From NCBI GenBank assembly GCA_022448315.1, contig JAKVCA010000022.1, positions 89,739 to 153,738 on the forward strand: a DNA stretch of 64,000 nucleotides, read 5' to 3'. Source of the DNA: Pirellulaceae bacterium. Its GTDB lineage: Bacteria; Planctomycetota; Planctomycetia; Pirellulales; Pirellulaceae. Below, in pieces: positions 1-9,991 of this stretch. A model generated the notes under the pieces. That model did no database searches. It was not told the DNA's origin and was given only the letters and a program-made list of their open reading frames with translations. Positions within the stretch are counted from its first letter, which is position 1, and each line of letters opens with the position of its first letter. A program made the position numbers and the translations under genes.

Positions 1-498
1 CAATCTTACAATCTGATCCCGCAACTCACCGTGGTCGAGAACATCGAAGTGCCCCTTTACTATCAAGGAAGGCTTGATCCGGTGGCAAGAAGACGGTGTG
101 TCGAATTGGCCAACCTCGTGGGGCTTGGCGACCGACTCGGGCATCGCCCCGCACAGCTTTCCGGTGGTCAGCAGCAACGCGTGGCGATTGCTCGGAGCCT
201 CATCAACGATCCCTTCTTCATGTTGGCTGATGAAGCAACGGGAAACCTGGACTCAGTGACGACGGACGAAATTCTGACGCTGTTCGAGACTCTGAACAAC
301 GAGGGTCGAACCATCATCATGGTCACGCATGAAGATGAAGTTGCAGCCCATGCAAAAAGAGTCATCCGTCTTCGGGACGGCCTGATCCAATCCGATGTCA
401 TTAATGAACACCGAGAATTGAAGACTGATGGTCAATCCGTGGCGACCGAAGTCGCTGCAGCTGAAGTGACGTCCAACGTCGAAGCTGGCATGAACTAG
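1..498 (+). CDS. ABC transporter ATP-binding protein, LolD/MacB type (5' end outside window)
   Basis: The frame is open from base 1, so the N-terminus including Walker A lies upstream of the window; 165 residues are visible. The first visible residues (QSYNLIPQLTVVENIEVPL) match the Q-loop region of LolD/MacB/FtsE-type ATPases. The ABC signature LSGGQQQRVAIARSL, Walker B (FFMLADE) with the catalytic Glu, the D-loop (GNLDS) and the switch His (MVTHEDE) follow in order. The usual LLADEPTGNLD reads MLADEATGNLD here, a Pro-to-Ala change just after the catalytic Glu. A poorly conserved tail of about 35 residues ends the protein. The next gene, 76 bases downstream on the same strand, is the matching permease, so the pair forms a MacB-like or lipoprotein-release-like exporter powered at the inner membrane. 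Substrate unknown. Confidence 0.93.
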   Translation, partial: QSYNLIPQLTVVENIEVPLYYQGRLDPVARRRCVELANLVGLGDRLGHRPAQLSGGQQQRVAIARSLINDPFFMLADEATGNLDSVTTDEILTLFETLNNEGRTIIMVTHEDEVAAHAKRVIRLRDGLIQSDVINEHRELKTDGQSVATEVAAAEVTSNVEAGMN

Positions 499-574
499 AC
501 GCCTCACCATCCGCCGCGATAGAAACGTTGAAAACGCCACGTCTTTAAATTCGCACACCCGAGTTGGCCTCAAC

Positions 575-1921
575 ATGTTCTCCCTTCGTCCCTGGTTACT
601 TGGTGTTAAGAGCTTGCTGCTTCATCCGATGCGCAGCCTGCTAACCATCCTCGGAATCTTTATCGGGGTAGCCAGCGTCATCTGGCTTCTCGCGATCGGC
701 GAAGGGATCAGCCGCAAGGCTCAGGAACAGATCGAGGGTCTTGGGGCGGAAAATATCATTGTGCGCAGCATCAAGCCGCCCGACGACACGGAAAGAAGGG
801 GCGGAGGTCCCAAACTCTATGGCGTCACACGCAAAGAATTTGATGTGCTTGCGAGCACGATCCCGGACGTCACGGAAGTCCTTCGCATCCGCGAACTTCC
901 TTACCGCTTTCAGAACACGGCCAACCCTTACGTCAAGCCGATCGACGGTCGACTCGTAGGGTGCACACCGGAATACAAGGACGTCACCCGCCTTGAAATT
1001 GATCGCGGTCGCTTCCTTCAGGCCGCGGATCTCGAGGAACGATCCAATTACTGCGTCATCGCCGCAGTGCTGGCATCCGAGTTGTTTCCTTATGAAGATC
1101 CCATCGGGCGAGACGTCTACCTACCCGAGGCTAGGAATTACTACAAGATCATCGGTGTTCTAAAACACCGAAACGCTACAGCTGCCATCGGAGGCTCCCT
1201 CGCCGCTCAGGATTTCTCCAAGGATATTTACATCCCTATCGACACCATGCAGAAACGATTCGGTGATATGGTCGTGAAGCGAGGCAGCGGTTCGTTCAAC
1301 GCCCAAATCTTTGAACTGAGCCAAATCACGCTCCGTGTCAATGACGCTGACCGCGTTCCCGCAATTGCCAAACTGGTCGAGAACACACTGGTGCCAGATC
1401 AAGGACAACGTCGACAAGATATCGCAATCGTCGTTCCTTACGAACTCCTTGAGCAAGCTAAAACAACCAAACTGATGTTCATGCTCTTCATGGGACTCAT
1501 CGCGGCGATTTCACTGGTTGTTGGCGGCATCGGAATCATGAATATCATGCTCGCAACCGTCACGGAACGAACACGGGAAATTGGGATCCGGCGCGCGATT
1601 GGCGCGAAACGGCGAGACATCATCCGGCAATTCCTGATCGAAACAATCGCCCTGAGTATTGTGGGGGGCATCACAGGCATTCTAGGTGGCCTGCTCTGCC
1701 CCGCGATGATTTCCCTGACGCGTCGGATCATTGAGTATGCGTTCCCGGAAATCATGCAAACACTGCCGGAAACCGTTCGAGACATGAACCCAGACATTGT
1801 TCCTGTTTCAATTCCGCTTGCGTTCGGCATTTCCGTCATGGTGGGAGTCATCTTTGGAATCTATCCGGCAAGGCGTGCTGCCAGAATGAATCCCATTGAA
1901 GCGCTGCGGCATTCCGCTTAG
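575..1921 (+). CDS. MacB/FtsX-family ABC transporter permease
   Basis: The 448-residue protein has the layout of MacB/LolC-type permeases: one N-terminal membrane helix (about residues 20-42), a large extracytoplasmic MacB-PCD domain (about 45-290), then three C-terminal helices (about 303-330, 354-376 and 410-430). The cytoplasmic coupling segment between the second and third helices has the family signature TERTREIGIRRAIGAKRRDI. The protein ends in the common ARMNPIEALRH tail. It follows the ATPase gene with a 76-base gap and presumably forms a dimeric exporter with it. MacB-type systems act by mechanotransmission on periplasmic substrates (drugs, toxins, lipoproteins). Nothing here shows which one, and no HlyD-type adaptor is visible because the window starts just upstream. 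Confidence 0.93.
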   Translation: MFSLRPWLLGVKSLLLHPMRSLLTILGIFIGVASVIWLLAIGEGISRKAQEQIEGLGAENIIVRSIKPPDDTERRGGGPKLYGVTRKEFDVLASTIPDVTEVLRIRELPYRFQNTANPYVKPIDGRLVGCTPEYKDVTRLEIDRGRFLQAADLEERSNYCVIAAVLASELFPYEDPIGRDVYLPEARNYYKIIGVLKHRNATAAIGGSLAAQDFSKDIYIPIDTMQKRFGDMVVKRGSGSFNAQIFELSQITLRVNDADRVPAIAKLVENTLVPDQGQRRQDIAIVVPYELLEQAKTTKLMFMLFMGLIAAISLVVGGIGIMNIMLATVTERTREIGIRRAIGAKRRDIIRQFLIETIALSIVGGITGILGGLLCPAMISLTRRIIEYAFPEIMQTLPETVRDMNPDIVPVSIPLAFGISVMVGVIFGIYPARRAARMNPIEALRHSA

Positions 1922-1975
1922 GCATGCTGCTGAAGCCAGAACTCAAGCCTGATGTCCTCACCCCTTCCTATCGAG

Positions 1976-3064
1976 TCACTCGACCGGCTGACTCCGAGGA
2001 TAAGATCCCAAGACCACATGGCGAGAGGTGATCTCCTCCAGTTCCTTCAGCACCCTTTTGACCTTCGGGCTGGATTCATGGCCCTCAAACTCGACAAAGA
2101 AAAAGTACTCATTTTTGGATTCGGGCATGGGAAATGACTCGATCCACGTGAGGTTGAGGCGACAAGTTTTGAAGGCCATCATGGCGTCGGCGAGAGCACC
2201 GGGCCGATGGGAAATTTCAAACATCAGGCTCGTTTTATCGTTGGATGATTTTGGCGGAGAACTCTCGCCGATCACTGCAAATCTAGTTGTGTTGTTCTTG
2301 TGATCTTCAATATCTGACTCGATCACATCGAGGCCGTACTGAACACCGGCCATGCGGCTTGCAATCGCAGCCGCCCCCTTTTTTTCTGACGCCAGTTTCG
2401 CGGCAGCCGCTGTACTTGCCATTTCGACGAGACGGGTCCCAGGCATGTGTCTCCCTAGCCAATCACGGCACTGAGAAAGTGCCTGAGGCTTGCTGTAAAC
2501 CTCCGTGATTTGCCCACGCGGACATTTAGCAAGGAGGTAATGGTGTATCCGCAACTGAACTTCCCCGCAGATCCGAACGGGAATCTTGACCAACTTGTCT
2601 AGCGTATCGGTCACCCGTCCATCGGTTGAATTCTCCAGCGGAACCACGCCAAAGTTCACCTGGTGTCGATTGACTTCATCGAACACCGAAGCAATGGTCG
2701 TTGCCGGGACAAGATCCTGTCCGGAACCGAAGAAATGCATGGCCGCTTGGTGAGAATATGAATGCTGCGGGCCAAGGTAAGCGACTCTTGTCTTGGACAA
2801 TAATCCTTTGGATCCTGACATCAATGCCTGAAAAATACCGCGAATGCTCCCCTCGTCCAAAGGACCTCGTGACCGCTCAATGAGATCGGTCAAAGCGAGC
2901 TCATCGATGCCACCGGGAAGGTCCCCCACGGTCTTCGCCCACCTCTGAAAAACCTTGGCCCTCTCGTTGACCAGCTTGAGAATTTCGCGGTCCAGTTGGA
3001 GGATTTTTTTCTCAGAATCCACTTGGCCTCGCGAACGGGTGCCGGAATTTTTCCTGGGGGCCAT
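1976..3064 (-). CDS. pheA: Bifunctional chorismate mutase / prephenate dehydratase (P-protein)
   Basis: Converts chorismate to prephenate and then to phenylpyruvate in phenylalanine synthesis. The start at 3064 (MAPRKNSGTR) gives 362 residues, the usual P-protein length. The frame stays open to 3229, but that extension is rich in Arg/Ser and unlike the family. An AroQ-type chorismate mutase domain occupies about residues 15-95 (LDREILKLVNERAKV). A prephenate dehydratase domain follows at about 100-275, with the catalytic TRF motif in NNTTRFAVIG, and a C-terminal ACT domain at about 285-355. In the ACT domain the phenylalanine-binding ESRP motif of E. coli PheA is ESFP (LTWIESFP), so feedback control may differ. 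The gene ends 54 bases past the permease stop and converges with it. DAHP synthase and an aromatic aminotransferase lie at 20199-22449. Confidence 0.93.
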   Translation of the reverse strand: MAPRKNSGTRSRGQVDSEKKILQLDREILKLVNERAKVFQRWAKTVGDLPGGIDELALTDLIERSRGPLDEGSIRGIFQALMSGSKGLLSKTRVAYLGPQHSYSHQAAMHFFGSGQDLVPATTIASVFDEVNRHQVNFGVVPLENSTDGRVTDTLDKLVKIPVRICGEVQLRIHHYLLAKCPRGQITEVYSKPQALSQCRDWLGRHMPGTRLVEMASTAAAAKLASEKKGAAAIASRMAGVQYGLDVIESDIEDHKNNTTRFAVIGESSPPKSSNDKTSLMFEISHRPGALADAMMAFKTCRLNLTWIESFPMPESKNEYFFFVEFEGHESSPKVKRVLKELEEITSRHVVLGSYPRSQPVE

Positions 3065-3499
3065 GGTCGCTCTGCTTCTGCGGTGGAGGGGGAATGGGCG
3101 TCGGGAGCTTTCCAACGATACAACATACCTGCTGGAAAATTGGATAGGACCTTCATTGTACCAACGAAAATTCGAGTGGCTCGACTCAATCGCCCCTGAA
3201 TCTCCGGGATACGATTGACGAGCCGACACAGGATCTGCCTGCCAAAAATGATGATTCCAGGTTCTGTCAGGCCGTAGATTTCAACGCCAAAACCGGTGGT
3301 GTCAAAATGTCAGTGTTCTAGGTAACGGTTTCAAAAGAACGTCGAAACAGCCCTTTCTCAAAACATGCAAACATATGCCACAAAACAATTTAAGCAAATT
3401 CACCCACTTGTCCTTCAACTATGGCACAGTGTTTGCTCCTCTTTGCGGTACGGCTTTAGAGATCGGACAAATTGGTTCGAGTAAAGGAAGGACAGAGAA
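3065..3499. other. Intergenic region between divergent pheA and dnaK
   Basis: These 435 bases separate pheA (minus) from dnaK (plus) and should carry both promoters. The only clear element is a strong Shine-Dalgarno-like run, aaggaagga, about 8 bases before the dnaK ATG. I looked for a CIRCE element (TTAGCACTC-N9-GAGTGCTAA), the usual HrcA operator of dnaK genes, and do not see one. I cannot assign -35/-10 boxes with confidence. Confidence 0.5.
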
Positions 3500-5419
3500 A
3501 TGGCACAAGGCGAAAAAATAATCGGTATCGATTTGGGCACCACCAACTCGGTCGTCTCGGTAATGGAAGGCGATGAAGCGAAAGTCATCGCCAATCTTGA
3601 AGGGAACCGCTTGACTCCTAGCGTTGTTGCCTTCAATGACAAGGGCGAGGTCCTCGTTGGAGAACCCGCCAAACGTCAAGCGGTCACCAACCCCGCCCGA
3701 ACCGTCTATTCGGTCAAGCGATTCATGGGTCGGCGGCATAATGAGGTCCAGTCAGAAGAAAAGATGGTCCCCTACGGCATCGTTGGCGATCCCGAAGAGT
3801 ATGTACAGATCCAAGTGGGCGATGATTCTTATTCGCCACAAGAGATTTCTGGAAAAACGCTACGCAAGCTCAAGGAAGCTGCGGAGTCTTACCTCGGGCA
3901 CAAAGTCAATAAAGCGGTCATTACGGTGCCGGCATATTTCAACGATGCCCAACGACAGGCAACCAAGGATGCCGGTCAGATCTCTGGCTTGGAAGTCGCC
4001 AGAATCATCAATGAACCGACCGCGGCGGCGATGGCCTATGGACTGGACAAGGACCATCACGAACAGAAAATCGTGGTCTTCGACCTCGGTGGTGGTACCT
4101 TCGATGTCTCAGTTCTCGAACTCAACAACGATGATGGCACCATGGTCTTCGAAGTGATTTCGACCAGTGGTGACACGCATTTGGGCGGCGACGACTTTGA
4201 CGAAGCCCTGATCAACTACGTCGCAGATCAGTTCAAACAAGATAACGGGATGGATCTTCGCCAAGACCAGATGGCCCTGCAACGATTGCAGGAAGCTTGC
4301 GAGAAGGCGAAGAAAGAATTGAGCACGGTTCCGCAAACCGAAATCAACCTGCCCTTCATCGCGGCAGAGGGAGGCGTCCCGAAGCATCTTCAAGTCAATA
4401 TCACCCGTGCGAAGTTCGAAGAACTGACCGATGGTTTGATCGAGCGATGCCGTGGCCCCGTCATGCAAGCTTTGAGCGATGCCAAACTGAACCCCGGTGA
4501 CATCAACGAGGTGGTTCTAGTTGGAGGCTCGACCCGAATTCCCAAAGTACAACAACTGGTCAAAGACATCTTCAATAAAGAGCCGCATCGGGGTGTCAAT
4601 CCAGACGAGGTTGTTGCGGTGGGGGCTGCCATTCAGGGAGCTGTTCTCACCGGAGATCGTAAAGATGTTCTGCTGCTCGACGTCACACCTTTGACGCTCG
4701 GGATCGAAACCGAGGGTGGTGTATTGACGGCCTTGGTCGAGCGTAATACGACGATTCCAACCGAACGAAAAAATGTCTTTAGCACGGCAGCGGATAATCA
4801 GACGGCGGTCACGATCCAGGTGTTTCAGGGTGAGCGAAAAATGGCGAAAGACAATCGCCTTCTCGGTCAATTCAATCTGGAGGGTATCCCAGCCGCGCCC
4901 CGAGGCGTTCCTCAAATCGAAGTCAAGTTTGATATCGATCAAAATGGTATTTTGAATGTCACGGCGAAAGACCTTGGCACAAGCAAAGAGGCCTCGGTGA
5001 AAATCGAGCAATCTTCAGGTTTGAGCGAAGATGAAATTGAGAACATGCGTCAGGACGCGGAGAGCCACGCCTCCGAGGACAAACGCAAACTGGACCTTGC
5101 CAACGCGAGAAATCAGGCAGACCAACTCTGCTACCAAGTTGAAAAGTCACTCGAAGACCACAAGGACAAGCTCAGTGAAGCTGACAAAGAACCCATGCAA
5201 CGAGCGGTAACCAAACTCCGTGAAGTTGCGGGTGGTGAAGACCTTGAAGGAATCAACAGTGCTATCAAGGATCTTGAACAGGCACAGCAGGCATGGAGCA
5301 AAGTCCTCTACGAAAAGGCCGCCGCCGAGGGTGGAACGGAAGCACCAACCGGCGATGCCGCCGCACCGGACGCCGACGACGACGCGATTGATGCGGAATT
5401 TGAGGTCAAGAAAGACTGA
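3500..5419 (+). CDS. dnaK: Chaperone protein DnaK (Hsp70)
   Basis: A full-length, canonical Hsp70 of 639 residues. The ATPase domain starts with [12 protein letters not shown] and carries the second phosphate loop [14 protein letters not shown] and the adenosine motif [13 protein letters not shown]. The linker [15 protein letters not shown] leads into the beta substrate-binding domain. The alpha-helical lid follows, and the protein ends in an acidic [14 protein letters not shown] tail typical of bacterial DnaK. It binds unfolded polypeptides in cycles driven by DnaJ and GrpE, but neither partner gene is next to it. An intrinsic terminator lies 28 bases past the stop, so it is probably transcribed alone. 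ClpB, its disaggregation partner, is the next gene. A second, lidless Hsp70 lies at 46173-47741. Confidence 0.98.
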   Translation: MAQGEKIIGIDLGTTNSVVSVMEGDEAKVIANLEGNRLTPSVVAFNDKGEVLVGEPAKRQAVTNPARTVYSVKRFMGRRHNEVQSEEKMVPYGIVGDPEEYVQIQVGDDSYSPQEISGKTLRKLKEAAESYLGHKVNKAVITVPAYFNDAQRQATKDAGQISGLEVARIINEPTAAAMAYGLDKDHHEQKIVVFDLGGGTFDVSVLELNNDDGTMVFEVISTSGDTHLGGDDFDEALINYVADQFKQDNGMDLRQDQMALQRLQEACEKAKKELSTVPQTEINLPFIAAEGGVPKHLQVNITRAKFEELTDGLIERCRGPVMQALSDAKLNPGDINEVVLVGGSTRIPKVQQLVKDIFNKEPHRGVNPDEVVAVGAAIQGAVLTGDRKDVLLLDVTPLTLGIETEGGVLTALVERNTTIPTERKNVFSTAADNQTAVTIQVFQGERKMAKDNRLLGQFNLEGIPAAPRGVPQIEVKFDIDQNGILNVTAKDLGTSKEASVKIEQSSGLSEDEIENMRQDAESHASEDKRKLDLANARNQADQLCYQVEKSLEDHKDKLSEADKEPMQRAVTKLREVAGGEDLEGINSAIKDLEQAQQAWSKVLYEKAAAEGGTEAPTGDAAAPDADDDAIDAEFEVKKD

Positions 5420-5446
5420 GATCAAAAGTCATGAATTGAATCCTTG

Positions 5447-5476
5447 AAACCCCGCGCGATGCTGCGGGGTTTTTTT
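5447..5476 (+). terminator. Intrinsic terminator downstream of dnaK
   Basis: The 9-bp perfect stem aaaccccgc / gcggggttt has an 8-base loop (gcgatgct) and is followed by an unbroken T run to 5476. It lies 28 bases after the dnaK stop and separates dnaK from clpB. Confidence 0.9.
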
Positions 5477-5711
5477 GTGGAACCGATTCAACGTGCTGCT
5501 AAGGCAAAGCGTCTGCAAGCGGCGTATCCCATCCGTCTCGGTGAAACAGCATGGTCTCGTCTTCACCATACCCTGTTTGGATGTTCAATATTTCCTTCAC
5601 ACCCAAACGCATCCTCGGACTTTCGGCATGCGCCTTGCTCTCTTTGGTCAACATCACTTCGTGAAGTGACAAAAATGAGCAGGTGAGTATTTTTTTGATA
5701 GGAGTGGCACC

Positions 5712-8369
5712 ATGGCATTTCGATTTGAAAAACTGACGCATAAGGCTCAGGAAACAGTCGCTGCGGCACAAAATCTTGCAAGTGAGAAGGGGCATCCTGA
5801 GATGACGCCGATGCACCTGCTCATCACGTTGCTGGATGAACGTGAAGGCATCGTCCGGCCGATTCTCGAAAAGATGGGCGTGGATTGCTCGCAATTGCAC
5901 TCCATCACTCAAAGGGAAATGGACCGGCTACCGAAAATGAGCGGAGGCTCTCAACCCGGTGTGAATCAGAATCTCGCGGAGATTTTTGAGGCCGCTGCGA
6001 AACGTGCCGATGTGATGAATGACGAATTCATTTCGACGGAGCACTTGCTGCTCGCGCTCTCTGAAGTGGAAAGCCCCGCCCGAAAGTCACTCACGCTTGT
6101 CGGCGTACGAAAGAACGACATCCTTGCCGCCATGCACGAAATTCGGGGGAGCACTCGAGTGACCGACCAGAACCCTGAGGGTAAATATCAAGCTCTTGAA
6201 AAATACGGGATTGACCTGGTCGCCCAAGCCCAGGCAGGCAAACTGGATCCCGTCATCGGTCGGGATACCGAAATCCGCCGAGTGATACAGGTACTCTCGA
6301 GAAGAACCAAGAACAATCCCGTGTTGATCGGGGCGCCGGGTGTTGGAAAGACGGCAATTGCCGAAGGACTGGCCCTGAGGATCACAGAAGGTGATATTCC
6401 GCAGGGACTGAAAAACAAACGAGTGATCGCTTTGGACATGGGCTCATTGATCGCGGGCACCAAGTTCCGAGGCGAATTTGAAGAACGCCTGAAAGCCGTT
6501 CTCAACGAGGTGGCCGATTCTGCAGGTGAGGTCATTCTTTTTGTCGATGAGTTGCACACGGTGGTGGGTGCAGGAGCAAGTGAAGGGGGGAGCGACGCCG
6601 CAAACCTGCTCAAACCGGCGCTCGCTCGCGGTGAGCTACACTGCGTCGGCGCCACCACGTTAGATGAGTATCGCAAATACATTGAAAAGGATGCAGCGCT
6701 CGAGAGAAGGTTCCAGACCGTCTATGTTGACGAACCGAATCTTGAAAATACCGTTTCGATCTTACGAGGTCTCAAGCCAAGATATGAGGCGCATCACGGC
6801 ATCAAAATCAAAGATGCGGCGCTTGTTGCGGCAGCGGAACTTTCGCAGCGTTATATTCCCGATCGATTCCTTCCCGACAAAGCCATCGACCTTGTCGATG
6901 AAGCGGCAAGTCGTCTCGCCATGGAGTTGGACAGTGTCCCGGCAGAGATCGACGAAGTACAGCGTCGACTGACGCAGCTCGAACTGGCCGCTCGCCAGCT
7001 CGCGGAAGAAAGCGAACCAACTGCGAAGGATCGTTTACAAGACGTAGAAAATGAATCCACGCTCCTGAAGCAGAAATTGGCCAGCCTGCGAGAACAATGG
7101 GAAGCTGAGAAACTGGGACGCGGCGACGTCAAGCAAGTTCGCGAACGCCTCGCCCAGGTGGAACACGAATTCAAACAGCTGGATACCGAAATTAAATCCA
7201 CTCAGTCCATCGGCAAGCCGGTTTCCGAGGCGGATTACCATCGTCTCTACCAGCTCGATATGGAGCAGCGGCAGTTGCTCCACAGGATCGAAAACGAGGA
7301 ACAGGCCCCAGCCCAACCCGAGATCACTTCGAAGCGACTTCTCCGCGAAGAGGTGACTGAAGATGAGATCGCCGAGGTCGTCAGTGCATGGACCGGGATC
7401 CCCGTCACTCGCATGCTCGAGACAGAGCGAGCGAAGCTCATCGTGCTTGAGGAACGCATTCACGAACGAGTGATCGGGCAAGCCGAAGCGGTCACTTCTG
7501 TCGCCAATGCGGTGCGAAGAAGTCGCAGTGGTCTGCAGGATCCCAATCGGCCTATCGGTTCGTTCCTGTTTCTGGGGCCAACAGGCGTGGGAAAGACCGA
7601 GCTCTGTAAATCACTCGCAGAAATTCTGTTCGATGACGAAAACTCCGTGGTCCGTCTGGACATGAGCGAGTTCATGGAACGCCACACGGTAAGCCGACTG
7701 ATCGGCGCGCCTCCCGGATACGTCGGTTACGAGGAAGGTGGAAAACTGACGGAGGCAGTGCGGCGTCGCCCCTACAGCGTGGTGCTCTTCGATGAGATCG
7801 AAAAGGCTCATCCGGATGTCTTCAATCTTCTCCTTCAAGTCCTCGATGATGGTCGGCTCACAGACAACCATGGGCACACGGTCGATTTTACGAACGCTAT
7901 CATCGTGATGACCAGCAATGTCGGAAGTCAGATTGTCCAGAAAATCTCAGAGGACGGAGGAGACGAAAATGAAATTAAGCAGGCCGTCGAACAGACTCTG
8001 CAGAATCGTTTCCTCCCCGAATTTTTAAACCGGATTGACGAGAAAATCGTCTTTCACCCTCTGCGGCGTGAGCAGATTCGATCGATCGTTGACCTGCAGT
8101 TGGGAGGGCTCGCTCAACGCCTCTGCAGTTTGGGATTGAAGCTTGAAGTGGGGCCACTTGCCCGAGATCAACTCGCCTCGCGGGGCTACGATCCGGCCTA
8201 CGGGGCTCGTCCGCTGAAGCGGGTCATTCAACAAGAAATTGAAAATCCCCTCGCAACTGAACTCCTTCGTCATGAAGTGGTCGAGGGTTGCCTTGTTGAA
8301 GTCGACTGGTCCGATGGGGAGTTTGCATTGGACATTCGCTGCGAAGACGATGAAGCTGCCGCGGCATGA
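5712..8369 (+). CDS. clpB: ATP-dependent disaggregase ClpB (Hsp100)
   Basis: The 885-residue protein has the full ClpB layout. A double Clp-N domain covers about residues 1-150. AAA-1 has Walker [10 protein letters not shown] near residue 207 and Walker [10 protein letters not shown] long coiled-coil middle domain (about 410-540) identifies ClpB rather than ClpC/ClpA. AAA-2 has Walker [10 protein letters not shown] near 622, Walker [10 protein letters not shown], and the sensor/D2-small domain with YGARPLKR. It threads aggregated proteins through its hexameric pore and works with DnaK, its upstream neighbour; a terminator between them implies separate transcription. The start follows a TAGGAG-like ribosome site (ataggagtggcacc). 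The tail is acidic and Ala-rich (CEDDEAAAA). There is no ClpP-binding IGF loop that I can see, as expected for ClpB. Confidence 0.97.
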   Translation: MAFRFEKLTHKAQETVAAAQNLASEKGHPEMTPMHLLITLLDEREGIVRPILEKMGVDCSQLHSITQREMDRLPKMSGGSQPGVNQNLAEIFEAAAKRADVMNDEFISTEHLLLALSEVESPARKSLTLVGVRKNDILAAMHEIRGSTRVTDQNPEGKYQALEKYGIDLVAQAQAGKLDPVIGRDTEIRRVIQVLSRRTKNNPVLIGAPGVGKTAIAEGLALRITEGDIPQGLKNKRVIALDMGSLIAGTKFRGEFEERLKAVLNEVADSAGEVILFVDELHTVVGAGASEGGSDAANLLKPALARGELHCVGATTLDEYRKYIEKDAALERRFQTVYVDEPNLENTVSILRGLKPRYEAHHGIKIKDAALVAAAELSQRYIPDRFLPDKAIDLVDEAASRLAMELDSVPAEIDEVQRRLTQLELAARQLAEESEPTAKDRLQDVENESTLLKQKLASLREQWEAEKLGRGDVKQVRERLAQVEHEFKQLDTEIKSTQSIGKPVSEADYHRLYQLDMEQRQLLHRIENEEQAPAQPEITSKRLLREEVTEDEIAEVVSAWTGIPVTRMLETERAKLIVLEERIHERVIGQAEAVTSVANAVRRSRSGLQDPNRPIGSFLFLGPTGVGKTELCKSLAEILFDDENSVVRLDMSEFMERHTVSRLIGAPPGYVGYEEGGKLTEAVRRRPYSVVLFDEIEKAHPDVFNLLLQVLDDGRLTDNHGHTVDFTNAIIVMTSNVGSQIVQKISEDGGDENEIKQAVEQTLQNRFLPEFLNRIDEKIVFHPLRREQIRSIVDLQLGGLAQRLCSLGLKLEVGPLARDQLASRGYDPAYGARPLKRVIQQEIENPLATELLRHEVVEGCLVEVDWSDGEFALDIRCEDDEAAAA

Positions 8370-8407
8370 TGGAGACTTGCTTGGGCCTTTAAGGAAGGAC
8401 CATGCAA

Positions 8408-8449
8408 AGAAAAAAGCCAGTCTCTGCTCGTTGACGCAGAGGCTGGCTT
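8408..8449 (-). terminator. Intrinsic terminator of the small basic protein gene, between clpB and 8511-8708
   Basis: A 12-bp stem (8416-8427 with 8436-8447, one G:U pair) has an 8-base loop. Read on the minus strand it is followed by a run of T (the A run at 8408-8415 on the plus strand), so it terminates the minus-strand gene ending at 8511. It lies between convergent genes. On the plus strand the hairpin has no T run, so it would act weakly, if at all, for clpB. Confidence 0.85.
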
Positions 8450-8510
8450 CTAGTTCTGAAGTCATTGGTCTGAAAAGGAATGGGCCGCCGAAAGGCCTGC
8501 CGAAGAGGGT

Positions 8511-8708
8511 TTATTCCTCTTCCTTTTTGACCTTCTTCTTTTTCTTCATTGCGATCTTCTGCACTCGAACTTTAGGCAGACCAAGCACCCCATCGCCGTC
8601 CGTCCATCGGCCTTCTTGCTTCATTTGCTCAATCCGTTCGCCCCGTTTCAAAACGTTGCGGACTCGTGAGCTACCAGATTTGACTTTCAAACTATTATCA
8701 ATTGTCAT
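8511..8708 (-). CDS. PVC-superphylum small basic signature protein
   Basis: A 65-residue, strongly basic protein. It resembles the small basic protein known across Planctomycetes, Verrucomicrobia and Chlamydiae: an N-terminal TIDNSLKVKSG segment, then RNVLKRGERIEQMKQEGRW, then GLPKVRVQKI, ending in a Lys-rich tail KKKKKVKKEEE. The ATG at 8708 is the chosen start. It follows a GGGTG ribosome-site-like stretch, and MTIDNSL is the usual family beginning; a TTG four codons upstream is also in frame. The family is proposed to work with the translation or RNA machinery, but I know of no proven function. A strong terminator lies behind it. The protein is a good marker of PVC ancestry for this window. 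Confidence 0.88.
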   Translation of the reverse strand: MTIDNSLKVKSGSSRVRNVLKRGERIEQMKQEGRWTDGDGVLGLPKVRVQKIAMKKKKKVKKEEE

Positions 8709-8924
8709 TATCGCACCCAAAAGTATGTCTAAGTCGATTCAAGGAGTGAATGTGACAAAGGGAGGGTTCCGCTTTTGGCTCGTCCGCCCTGCCTCGCCGG
8801 CTAAATCTCCCTGAAAGGATCGTTTTTCGCGTCGGAAGTATGGAAATGTTAAGCGATCATGCCCTCGAGTTCAACCGCTAATTCCACGATCGCAAACCCT
8901 AAAACCCACCTGAAGGAACCACAT

Positions 8925-9806
8925 TCAGACGGGAAAGGCGGTCGTGACCGAGTGGAGAAGTCGGGCGAATTGTTCAGGGGATTCAGGACGTTTTTGGGGA
9001 TCCGATTCAATGCACTGCATGATCGCCTTTGCCAGCCGGGGGTCAATCTCTGGAGCCACGTCTAAAATCTCCTTCGGTTTCACCGTGTCGTGCTGCAACG
9101 CCGCTTGCCCCGTGGTATCTGCACCCGCGGACCAGGGATGCTCGCTCGTACAGAGACGAAAGGCAGTAACGCCCAAGGCGAAAACATCGACCCGTTTATC
9201 GGTGGACCGTCGACGAACAATCTCTGGTGCCATGTACAAAGGTGTTCCAGTCCGGTTTCCTGGCTGGCGAAATTCAGGCTGATCCGGGACGGTGAGACCA
9301 AAGTCGATCAACGTCAGATTTTCCCCATCCGGCGAGACAATAAAGTTCCGGGGACAGATGTCACGGTGGATGAAACCAGCGCGGTGCACCGCTTCAATGG
9401 CGTCGGCCATTTGGCGGATCAAAGAAAGTTGATTGCCTTGAAGGACGGGAGCACTTTCCTGAATCAGGGTGTTGAGCCCTGTGCCCTCAAGGTATTCCAT
9501 CAGGATGTAGGGAACATTGCTGGTGGTTTTTCCAAACTCGTAGGTACGAACCACCTTCGGGTGCTCCATCGAGACAGCAATTTCGCCCTCGCTCGGTTTT
9601 TTCAGACCTCGAAAGCGACTCTCGAAGGCCTCCAGTTTTTCCGCATCAAGGAATTTCAGGCCGAAAACTTTGCCTGTCGAAATTTCACGCGCCAAATGGA
9701 AATCTGACATCGTTCCCGAAGAGGAATGCCGGTCCAGTTCGAATCTTGCCGAAACATCCAAACGGTTTGGACTGAGCATCTTCTTGAATGTATCAAGGAT
9801 TCTCAT
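8925..9806 (-). CDS. Serine/threonine protein kinase-like protein, single kinase domain
   Basis: The 293-residue protein is almost all kinase domain, with no membrane helix or sensor domain. The ATP-anchoring Lys is K51 (VFGLKFLD), the helix-C Glu probably E76, the catalytic loop HRDICPRN with D149 and N154, the metal-binding DFG at 168-170, and the activation segment ends in APEIV. Two features are unusual. The Gly-rich loop is poor (SSSGTMSDFH), and the Lys of the normal HRDxKPxN loop is Cys (HRDICPRN). The core K/D/N/D residues are present, so catalysis is still possible. It lies 185 bases downstream of accD on the same strand. The context does not reveal its target. Eukaryotic-like kinases are abundant in planctomycetes. 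Confidence 0.9.
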   Translation of the reverse strand: MRILDTFKKMLSPNRLDVSARFELDRHSSSGTMSDFHLAREISTGKVFGLKFLDAEKLEAFESRFRGLKKPSEGEIAVSMEHPKVVRTYEFGKTTSNVPYILMEYLEGTGLNTLIQESAPVLQGNQLSLIRQMADAIEAVHRAGFIHRDICPRNFIVSPDGENLTLIDFGLTVPDQPEFRQPGNRTGTPLYMAPEIVRRRSTDKRVDVFALGVTAFRLCTSEHPWSAGADTTGQAALQHDTVKPKEILDVAPEIDPRLAKAIMQCIESDPQKRPESPEQFARLLHSVTTAFPV

Positions 9807-9991
9807 CGATGGATCGACTCCCTACGACAACAGAGAGATTCGTGAAGACGTTAAAAGATCAGACAGCGGGCAGAGCAGGGGACCCGGGAAGGTCACCGTT
9901 TGAGCCTGCCTCTCGTTACGAAGACGACCGTCATCCGAGAGGCGGATTGACGGAGAAGCGTTTCGGTAACGAACATTCCTAAAATGCACGA

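Noticed and set aside
3065-3499. CIRCE operator or heat-shock promoter before dnaK
   Set aside because: No inverted repeat of the TTAGCACTC / GAGTGCTAA type is visible.
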